Source: Silene noctiflora (Eukaryota > Streptophyta > Magnoliopsida > Caryophyllales > Caryophyllaceae). Taken from it: 47,791 nt of DNA. Below the pieces are notes generated by a model, which saw only the letters and a list, made by a program, of their open reading frames with translations, had not been told where the DNA came from and searched no databases. Positions 21,101-31,500 of this stretch are shown piece by piece (position 1 is the stretch's first letter; every line of letters begins with the position of its first letter). The stretch is from NCBI GenBank assembly GCA_009801015.1, contig VHZZ01000010.1, positions 674,001 to 721,791 of the forward strand, written 5' to 3'. Position numbers and translations under genes: made by a program.

Positions 21101-24100
21101 GCTCATAACAACTTCAATAAGAACAATTCAATCAATGCGTCATTCACTGATCGAGTTAGGAAACCTAAATAAAAGTTGAGTAAAAGACCCCAGTAAGAAA
21201 ATTACTATCATGGTTGTTGACAAACAGCAAAAGCTATAATTGCCACGTGAACACAATACAAACCCCACCCCCAATAAAATGGTTTCAGATGATGTAAGAA
21301 TAGGAAAAAATAGAAAAGGTAATAAATTGAATTTCAAGTTTGGTATAGAATCACTACCTCCAAATTTTTCCTCAGCTTATCATGACTTTTCAGAAGAAAA
21401 TGAACTGGAAAGTAGAGGGAAAGAAATATGATCCATCCTAGGGTTAAAATAAGAACCCTGCAGATTCACGAAAATACATTAGTTGAATCTGAAGGAGAGT
21501 CTAATATCAATGAAAACATTTAGATAGATCCTTCATATGTTGTCAGTTGTGATTTGTGAAAGTCACGACTACAAAGGAACTGGTGTAATAATTTTACAGC
21601 ATCTGCTCAATTTCCATTGATTTATCCGATTATTATACACACATGACGACTTTTTCAGCAGCAAGGAGTGCCTGTTGTTGTAACGGCAATTCAGTTCTAT
21701 AATCTTATCAGTTATTCATACAGAAGTAGATATCTGTCTGCCATGTCAAAATGTAACCATGCAATCAGCGTAATCAACGAAAGAGTTTTAAAAGGGTAGA
21801 TAGTAGCTAGTATCAAATTCTATATTTAAAAGAGTATAGAGAGTGTTCTCTTTGAGAGTGCCTCCAAATCTCCAATAACTCTTACAAAGTTACAATATTG
21901 TGTATATATTAAGCATTAAGAATCCTAAAGCTAGCTTTACTTTATTCTGGCAGAAAGTAGTAATAGTTAGGATTAAATATCTTGATGTTTGAATTTGAGA
22001 CTAATTCCAGCAAGATGGCAACGAAATCTTTGAGTAAGAAGCATCAAAATAAGGAAGACCTTCTCAGCAGGGGGACCACTTATGTATGAGTGGTTATAAT
22101 TTGAAACAATATTCATCTTCCGTCTACGAATGGGCATCAAAAGCGAGAGAAATCACAATTGATTTGCCAAAGGTTTTAAGTTTATCTTAATGTTAAGTAG
22201 CTCTACAGATGGCATTCGAAAATCACAGCTAGAAGCCACCCAAAGAAAAAAGAACTGTTCTTGAGAGGAGCCCATTTATATCGCCAGATGGTTGAAGTGT
22301 TGGACCTACATTTTTCTTTATTCTGTAAATGGACACTAAGAACATAAAAAACACAGTCGGTTTGCTAAATGTGCTAAGTCCAACATAATGAGATTCTTGT
22401 TATTATTACTGTGGGTGGCTTAAATATATTTGTCCCTCCCAAAATCCCTACAAGTCATTGAGCATAAACACATTTATCTTAGTTTGTAAAGTCAGGGAAT
22501 GACTAGTACTTCAAGAACTATCTTTACTTTTGACAAGAAATGTCGTTGGACAGTAAACTAGTACAGGAATGATGGCTGACATTGCTTACTATCAGAGACT
22601 ACTTCAGCAGTACACTGAGGAACCAATCACTCTTCCATTTAGCAGCCAATCCTTCCAGAAAATAATTAAACTAGCTATTCGTTTGCTTGCAAAGCTTCTT
22701 TGACAATAACTAGGAGGGAGATTAGGTACATCTAAACTGTGTTTTATTGTAGATAGGTGACTGGGTGTTGTAACTACAGTAATTAGCTATGAACATAAAG
22801 GTGGAAACCAGTTTTGAAAGCCTCCTCATTTTTCAACACCATAATCATTAATTACACAGATGAACGCCTTGTTCATAATGTGAATAGCAAAACCCCATGA
22901 TGGTATAAACGGTCAGCTCAGTAGGGTATCAGGAGTTCCAAGAACCATAATTGACTACTTGGTACTTGTTCGGAAGCAGTCTCTTTGTGTTGCTAACACA
23001 AGGGTAAGACTGCGTACATCCGACCCCCCCACTCCCCACCCCACCATTTGTGGGAGCCATTTAGGCACTGGGGTAATGTTGTTGTTGTTGTCCATTTGAC
23101 AAAATACTTCAATACGCAGTTAATTGCGGGCGGTCATCATAAAAAAAAAAAAAAAAAAGGAAATGGTAATTCAAAGATAACCAAGAAAGACCGACCTAGC
23201 AGGAAAAAGAATCAAATATCTAACAGCCACTCCGACACACCAAATAGGAAACAGATATATATTCCAGTTCCATGGTTCTGGAGGATTTGACTTGAAACAA
23301 CGTGTGAAGGTGTCCTGCTCAAAATCAAAGTAGTAATTTATAGTCAATTTCTTAGATATGTAAAATTCTCAAAACATAAATTATCTAAGTCAATTTATGG
23401 GTAGATAGCCAATGCATGATACTATTTCCAAGGAGCCAAATACTTTGGAAAATATAATGGAAAAAATCGTAACTGAAACGATCAATGTCTCCCGACTCTC
23501 CACATCATATTTATTCTGTAGTAGGAAGCAGTCAAAAACACTTGATGTGGGGTCTATACCTCTACGGGAAGCAGCTTATCTGAAAGATTTTACCACAAGA
23601 GTTAAGGATGCACTATGCGATATCACCCTTCCCCTTCTATTACCTCATCTAGGTGGGTGCTTCTTTTGAGGTATTAGAGTTTTGTTAATGTTACTCATCT
23701 TATAAGCAGATACTCAGTATATAAGTACAAGCATTTGTTCAATCCCAGAATGAGACACTTATAATTGCATACCCTGCCAGCCAATGAGACTAACTTACGA
23801 GAATAGAAACAATGAATCACTTATACATTACATTTGTACTCGTGCAGTTTTTAAGCTGCTACCCAAAAGGTAAAAGCACAACATCATAACGTTTTCTAAT
23901 TACATTTCCGCAAGATCAAGAATGCATTATCAGGCAATGCAACGAATACACTAACTCAATGCTATAAAGTGGTAAACTCTCTTCTTCTCTATCAATGTGG
24001 GACACTCACATGTAGGTTAATATTGGGTTCTTCACAGAATTCATCCCCTTTTTGCCTTCAGGTGGGGATTGCGTGGGACGGGTAAAACTGATGTCATGCT

Positions 24101-24566
24101 CAAAATTCTGGTAACGCCACAGATTCTAATCAAGCCCTTTTAAGAGTGATGTACAATAGTAGAGAAGGTGGCGGAAACAAATGGGAAATACAGAGGTAGG
24201 ATTAAGATGCAGAATGAGTTATGTAACCAACACACCCAAATGGATTTGGGGTCGGATGATATGAAAAATGATAATAAAGGTTATAAGGAAGAAAGAAGAA
24301 AAACATACATCAACAATGGCACCAGCAGCCTCAGTCAAAGTAGGCGAAATGTCGAGCAAATCACATCTAAGAAGAAGAAGACGAAGAAGAAATCATAATA
24401 ATCAAACCACAAAATCTGAGATAAAAAAAGAAGAAGAAATGATAAGAAATAATCCGTACAATGAGAGGTGTTGAGAGGGTATAGGAATGGAAGCGATAGG
24501 GAGATAATCTTCAATGTTGGGTTGATCCAAATCCAATTCAGACCTTGATGTTACAAGCTTGCTCAT
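18138..24566 (-). CDS. GPAT9: Glycerol-3-phosphate acyltransferase 9
   Basis: Twelve exons: 24566-24460, 24366-24309, 23314-23196, 21457-21358, 20944-20849, 20529-20433, 19782-19695, 19608-19512, 19226-19141, 18609-18490, 18399-18301 and 18186-18138. All phases fit and the protein is 371 residues, close to 376 in Arabidopsis. The start SKLVTSRSELDLDQPNIEDY matches GPAT9. Hydrophobic segments lie at about 74-118 (IYLFPIWCVGVAVRYLILFP and the stretch after it). The acyltransferase motifs are NHTSMID (166-171, HX4D), the GCIWFNR block, FPEGT (238-242) and VCPIAIKYNK. The end carries WDGYLKYSRPSPKH and a short QQSFAESI tail. GPAT9 catalyses the first step of membrane and storage glycerolipid synthesis at the ER, acylating glycerol-3-phosphate at sn-1. 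The last residues are basic (LKKE). The 5' UTR carries a CTT tract. Intron 3 is about 1.7 kb and contains a SINE. Confidence 0.95.
20579..20646. repeat. 34-bp perfect tandem duplication in GPAT9 intron 5
   Basis: 20579-20612 and 20613-20646 are identical units starting CCGGTATCCTGTCTATCCC and ending ATTGCCGCT. It is intronic, about 50 bp from the 5' edge of exon 6 on the minus strand. Confidence 0.93.
22911..23090 (+). mobile_element. tRNA-derived SINE (TS/Au-like) with (TTG)n tail
   Basis: The 3' half is diagnostic of a widespread plant SINE class: GGGTAAGACTGCGTACATCC at 23003, then a C-rich stretch, GTGGGAGCC, GGCACTGGGGTAA and a tail of TTG repeats ending at 23090. The 5' half has a tRNA-like opening GGTCAGCTCAGTAGG (degenerate A box) and a decayed B box. 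It sits in intron 3 of GPAT9, antisense to the gene. I found no clear target-site duplication, so the left boundary is approximate. Confidence 0.75.
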
Positions 24567-25595
24567 TTTTTCCTTCTTAATTATGAATTGATTTGATTTT
24601 GTTCATCATTTTAATTCATGAATGTCAAAGTTAAAGAAGAAGAAGAGGAGGAAGAAGAAGAAAGCGGTAGACGAGAGGTAGAGAAACAAACAAACAAACA
24701 ACAGACTGCCCCCTCGACTTGTTCATGAATCATGCCATTGGACACCCCCGTCCCAACTTAGTATGTATTTCGTGTCCGATCCAATCATTTCATAGATATT
24801 TATAGACGAATTTTACTCTTTTATGGACATAAATAACCATTATTCCCATTTTATTTTAATGACTTCATTCATTTCAATTCAATTATTTCTCTCAATTTTC
24901 TCCCTCTAACTACCATTATCCAATCACCACCACCCTCACCACCGCCTCCCCCTGCGCGTTTACTGAAGGTAACCTTTGACACAAAACCCGCTCCTACCAA
25001 CTTGAAGAATTAGTATCACTGACACAGGAAATCCTTAATTATAAATCCTCACATTCTAATGTTATTAGTCCAAACGAATTAATCCCAATCTTTTTGCTAT
25101 TTAACGGGCAACGCAAATAAAAAGTTTTGGTCAATACACAAGCTCTCAGAAGTTTGTTTAGTGATTCCATGAATTAGAGTACACAATGATAGTAAGATTC
25201 AATTTCTCGATAATACAAAATATTATTGTGTTAACGAGAAGAAACAAAACCAGGATTATCACCATTCTTGTTCTCACCATCACAATTGAACAGTTGAATC
25301 GTGTTCTAGTTACTGATTTTCTATAAATAGAGACATCTTTTCCACTTCCTTTTCTCTAGAATCTTCAGCAAAACCATCGTAAGCAGTGTCAATAAAGACA
25401 CAGGGAGTAGAGAATTTGAGCCGGGTAGTTAACTGCCTCGTACAGTTGTACCTTTGTACCATTTGATAACCCCGTTGGCTTGTGCATTATCTGGCTAGGC
25501 CACCCAAATTCGAATCATCAGGAGCATCTCGAGCAGGTGGCAGTAGGGCTTGCTGCAACATACATCACTGCTCCAGACAAAATATTGGAGTCCCC
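24567..25595. other. Intergenic: GPAT9 promoter and MEI1-like 3' flank
   Basis: Just upstream of the GPAT9 ATG there is a GAA-rich run (CTT on the transcribed strand) at about 24634-24662, then AT-rich DNA. An isolated strong TATA-like CTATAAATAG at 25321-25330 points rightwards but leads into no recognisable gene. The 3' UTR of the BRCT gene should occupy the part close to 25595. Confidence 0.5.
25321..25330 (+). promoter_or_regulatory. Orphan TATA-like sequence
   Basis: CTATAAATAG fits the plant TATA consensus very well, but no coding frame follows on the plus strand. It could be the promoter of a non-coding transcript, part of an old LTR, or chance. Confidence 0.25.
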
Positions 25596-28500
25596 TTATG
25601 TCATGTTACTGCGTACTCTATCGATTATCATTTGTCCGCCTGATAGCTCTTCTTCGTAACCAACCATCTGCGGACAATGGACCACAAAAATTAGTGTGGC
25701 CTCAGAATCTCAGATAGTACAAAAGTGGCAAGTGATTTTCATCTGATAACAAGCGCCTTTATTCAAATAACATGAACATTAACACGAGACTTCAGCAATC
25801 CGGATGTCATCAGCAAAAAAAAAAAATAGACGAATAGGGAAAAAAAAAAGATGGTCAGTTCAGAATCAATACCTGAGATTCTGTCTGTGTTTCACTGAAA
25901 ACATCATGGATGCCCATCTTTGGACCTCCGGAAGCATTTTGAAGATCCTCCTTCCCCTTCCCTAGACTGAAACAAAGGTGAAAACATGAATATCAATTAG
26001 TTGCATTAGAATAGGCACATCCAAAACAGAAACATAAGCCAAAGTTAAAAGGTATGTTACCTTGGTAACCAATGTGCTGAAGGCCCATAAGCAGAGTGAG
26101 AACCTGAATGATCCCTACTTACGACCCGACAATCAGATGGGAATATCTATTATGACATCAAGGGCTAACAAAAGATAGTATGAAGCAGATAAAAATTACA
26201 CAAGTCTGATAGAGAAAGGATGGTCATATAAAGGATACCGTTTTTTCACAAGATGTACCGACTGGGGATTTCAAGTCCTGAATCTAAAAGCCAGATAACA
26301 ATTGACAGGTTAAGTAACCGACAAAATCGTACTCCCTCTATCTCATCCATTTCTTAACGTTTGTGAGGGGAAATTTTGAACACACGTAGTGAAATGGATG
26401 AGAAAGTGGGAGTAATAAAATTAAGTAATAAAAATCACGATATGAACAATAGGCGTTTATGCCCAGAANNNNNNNNNNNNNNNNNNNNNNNNNNNNNNNN
26501 NNNNNNNNNNNNNNNNNNNNNNNNNNNNNNNNNNNNNNNNNNNNNNNNNNNNNNNNNNNNNNNNNNNNNNNNNNNNNNNNNNNNNNNNNNNNNNNNNNNN
26601 NNNNNNNNNNNNNNNNNNNNNNNNNNNNNNNNNNNNNNNNNNNNNNNNNNNNNNNNNNNNNNNNNNNNNNNNNNNNNNNNNNNNNNNNNNNNNNNNNNNN
26701 NNNNNNNNNNNNNNNNNNNNNNNNNNNNNNNNNNNNNNNNNNNNNNNNNNNNNNNNNNNNNNNNNNNNNNNNNNNNNNNNNNNNNNNNNNNNNNNNNNNN
26801 NNNNNNNNNNNNNNNNNNNNNNNNNNNNNNNNNNNNNNNNNNNNNNNNNNNNNNNNNNNNNNNNNNNNNNNNNNNNNNNNNNNNNNNNNNNNNNNNNNNN
26901 NNNNNNNNNNNNNNNNNNNNNNNNNNNNNNNNNNNNNNNNNNNNNNNNNNNNNNNNNNNNNNNNNNNNNNNNNNNNNNNNNNNNNNNNNNNNNNATGTGA
27001 TCATGAACGGCTAGAATATGGATAGAGCAGGATACTTGCCTTTTTGACACACTCATAAATCCATTCACATCTAACAGGGTGTACGCCCCATTTGCAGGCA
27101 GCCTCATACTTGGGGCCATTGGCAAAATTACATAGCAGATGAGTAACCTTCTTGGTCAATTTATCCCCAAATTTAGCCCCCAGGACAAAGCATAAGTTGC
27201 GCAACAACAATCGGTCTTTGTCTGAATACTGTGACGCACAGAAGCGCAAGGTCTCAAAACCAGGTAAAGGGATCCGGCAAGGAAGTGGAGAGTAAAGTAT
27301 ATGACTGTGAACATCGATCAAGTGCCCTTCCTACAACACAAGGTCATATTTTCAGTTCATCAATATATCCAGCAAGCTAAACCAAGCCCATAGCAAATAA
27401 ACAGTCAACAAAGTCTAAGTGTGCACTGTGATTTGGTCAATTCTACAGCAGATAGGGATTTTCTCAAGCTTCTTAAGTTGTTAAAAGTTTTTTGGTAGCT
27501 CCGTGAATGAACACCATACATGCTCATGTGTTCTAGCATATGCCGTTACAAGTCAAGGCCCATTATGTGCACATCACTAATACATTGTAGCATCTAGTAG
27601 GACAAGAGCTGGTGTTGATTGAGCTATGCTTTCCATTAAAATTCACACCCATGAACAATTGGACAAATCTTATCTCATTGCAAGAAAGTGGTGAAATACA
27701 AAGAAAATTAAAAATACAGATATTCTAGATCAAACTGACCAGTCGTATAAAAAGAATTTAAAAAAAAAAACTAACAGAGTTGTAGCATCAATGCTAGAGA
27801 ATTCCTTGGTGAAAAACTTTGGTGTTATTTACAAATTATAGATTATGCATGGCACAATAAGACATCCAGACTCCAGAGGTTGTTATTAATTTGAGCTTAG
27901 GGTGAGCCCTCTATTCAGTAAAGGGAGGCTCTGAGATGGATGTAGTGCCTAGTGGTCAGCCTTATTAGTTAATGTTATATTTTCACTAGTAATACTCCCT
28001 CCATCCCATTTTTATCCAATTTTATGGTGGGTTATGGTGGTAGTTAGTTATCTACTGGCAATATTGGATAACTAAAGTTTTTCCTTACTAAATTTAGAAA
28101 TGGGATAAAATTTGAAGGGGAAGGGGACAATATATACAAGTGGGATGGAGGGGGTACTATTTTAGAAAGTCAAGTGCATCATCAAATTTGCACATGTAAT
28201 TGCTTTGAAAAGTTGAGTAATACAACTATGATCTTTTCAAACATGATGATGAGGATGAAAATCCATAAATTAGAAGTTAGAAGTGTCTCAGTTCAGTTGG
28301 ATGAATGTAACTGGGATACCCTTAAAACCCTCTGTAGTAAGCATTTAAGACGCAAACTAGCTAGAAAAAGCTAAACCCACCCTGACAGAGAAGCCAAAAC
28401 AACAATTCATGTGTTTCGGTTATTAGCTCATTAACACGATGCATGAGCATCAGGAAGTAAATGACCCCAAGTCTAGAACTTAAATGAAAGCAGAGACATT

Positions 28501-31500
28501 GAATCCAACGAGTATATCTACTCTCACCATCGACACAATTGTTATACCTTTAAGCAAGACATAATCCAGTGACTTGACACACAAATAGACTGGGAGCTGC
28601 TAACTCGACTAGGAATCACGCCATGGCATTCAACAATGAAGTCCACATTCATTGATAGATGAGCATCTAGTACCTCACCACCACCTTCATTTATCCATTG
28701 GAGAACTTCATCACTCTAACCAAAAGTGAAACAGAAAAACACAACAAATTATCGTTAGAAATAGGAGTAATTCAGCAACTTCATCAAAACTTAATTAGTC
28801 AAGCATTTAGCGACAAATTGCATTTGCTAATTTTGAATTGGAGTATGTTAATGCTGGAACAAGACTACACTAGTGTGCATATTTTGAAAATTGCAGCCTT
28901 AATCCCCAAGTATAAATCAGTGCAAAAGAGAGGCCATTTTGATATAAACTCAATGGAAAAAAGAACTCCAAAATTCATTTGAATATGATCTCTGATAGTT
29001 GCCTTTCATGTCAAAGATCACAGCTTCAAGACCACTTTGTCTAGCCACCTTAGCGTTTATATACACATTGCAAACCAATGTCTCACATTTTTTGTTATCT
29101 CAAAAGCATGTTTCAGTGAGAGAAAGCTCTTCGAAGAAAGAATCCTCATCAACTACAGAAGTAAATAACTATATCTGAAGGTGCCAAACAACGAAAGGAC
29201 CTCTACATTGATGACTAAGAGTTCTTAACAATTACTACACTCAGAATAAATTTTTAAATGAACTGCTTACTGCTCCTTAAGAAAGGATTATGTATATATA
29301 GCATAAGTTATATATATATATTAAAAAAAAAAAAAAAAAAATAGGAGCACTTTAGTTAGCTTCTGCTCATCCACAAAGCATCCATCCAGAGAATCTATTA
29401 CACACAAAAAATAGCCTCCTGACCAGTAATATTTGCATTAAGATATTTTGGGAAAGTGAACTCAATATATTTTTCATGATCAGGAAGTAGAATCATATAA
29501 CATTGTAGGTTCCTATGATATAGCCTGCACTTGGACGGATCCAACGACAGGTGTTTCTGATCTAGTCTGCACTTGGACTGATCCGACGACAGGTGTTTCT
29601 GATATAGCCTGCACTTGGACGAATCCAACTTCACCAGCATGAAAGTCTAATAAACTACCTAGTAATAAGAAATAATGTCACGTGTAACAGGATTCTATAA
29701 ACAAAGTAATGTACCTTGTCTTTAGGGAAAGTATGCGAGAACTGAAAACATTTCCTTGCAAATACTTTCGACAACTTTCCATGTTGTGAGTTATCAGAAA
29801 GCTGGATCTTCTGTAGACTTGCATGTTTGCCATTTGCAACAGACAGTCTGGCACTTTGTGATGAGCTCTTTGTTTTTTCTACAGAGAGACTGCCATTTTT
29901 GCTGTTATCCACTAAATCTTCTCTAACTTCTTTCTCTGGCATCCTTGGTCCAGCATCTCTAACTCCAGAAGTTAAACCAGTTAGTGGATTGGAAATCTTG
30001 CTCAAGGATTCTACTTGCATAGTGCTTATAGTGCTTCTTAAGCCAGGGTCTGAAGCAGTATACGATGAACGCAGTGCATCTGTATATCTCAAACAAAATA
30101 AAGAAAAAATTAAACTCATTTACTAAACAAACCAAATACCTGATGGGTAACAGCAAAGGCAAAAAAAAAAAAGGAACCCAATAAGTAATTTACAAAAGCA
30201 AAAAGAAACCAGTAACTGCTGGAAATTTAAGACACCTTTGGGAAGAAGTATATCATAAGCAATGTGCTTCTGTGCAACAGGGACCTCTTTCTTTGCACGG
30301 TCACAATCTTCAAGCCAGATGCGTTTCACAATGCGAATGACTCCAAGAGCAGCCAAGCCTCTCAATTCTCGCTTTTCACTGTCAATGTAGGGTGAAAATA
30401 GCACTCTCCGCATCAGAATTCATGGCTCATCGTCATTACCATTACCTCTAAAGAACCCCCAAATCAAGCAGGATAAAACAGAAATCCGACATATTGGAAA
30501 TATCCTGGCAATAAAATCATAACTAGAGAGAAAAGATACAAGGAAGTTTAATGGTTATGAGTCTACCATAGCTCTTTTCATCAATACCTTAATAAATCAC
30601 ACTAAACGTAGGAGGTAGACTACAAACATACTATTAAGCTTACGCTCAGACAAATGTTTTTCCGACGTGGCTACTAAGTATCACAAGGGAAAGAGAAAGG
30701 GCCTTCAAAATTTCCAAGTCGAAGCATGGTTAATAGGCATAAGGCCTACTCTTTTCCAAATGAACTTTGTAAAACCCATTAAAACATCTAATGTTGGACT
30801 CGGAGTAGTACAAATGTGCATGGTGTGATCTATTTAATTACACAAAAAAAATTAAGAGTTGACAAGTTGCAAGCTGAGCTGAAATGAAAGAGATCTCATG
30901 TACAACAAAAGAACTTAACTATGAAAAAGTGAGGAACGTGAACTTACACATCAGACGGTGCTCCGACAATTATATGTGTCAATCTCTCATTACAAAACAT
31001 GTACCGCGAACCCCCACCTCTACGTACCATGCCTAATAGTTTTCTCGTATCAGACGTATTAAAACCAATAAGACAAATTTTGCAATCTGAGAGGTACAAG
31101 TCATCAGGTTCTGAGTCCTCTGCAACGCAGACTTCAAGTCCCTCGTCTTTCTGAGGCACATCAGGGGGGCCTGCCTCATCCTCCTTGAGAAAGGCCGAGG
31201 CACCAAGAGAAGAAATATTTGAGATGTTCTGAGAAAGAGCAACATCTAGATCCGACTCCATATTCCCCATGGATGGAACAGCATGGAAAGATGAGTCTGT
31301 GGCTGCTGATGACGAGGTAGGTTGTGAATTTCTTAAATATCTGTCTTGGCCAGGTTTGGCCATTAATTTATTCCTATGTGCAGAGGCTGAAGATACAGAA
31401 TCACTTTGAACTTGATAAGCTTCTTCATTCAGACATACTGGCAAAGTGATAATCATGACAAACGGGCCAACGTGAGAACCAGTGTTGGAAATTGGAATGC

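Noticed and set aside
26376-27125. Long open frames of 188-222 residues on both strands
   Set aside because: They run through the N gap; unknown bases cannot produce stops, so the frames are artefacts.
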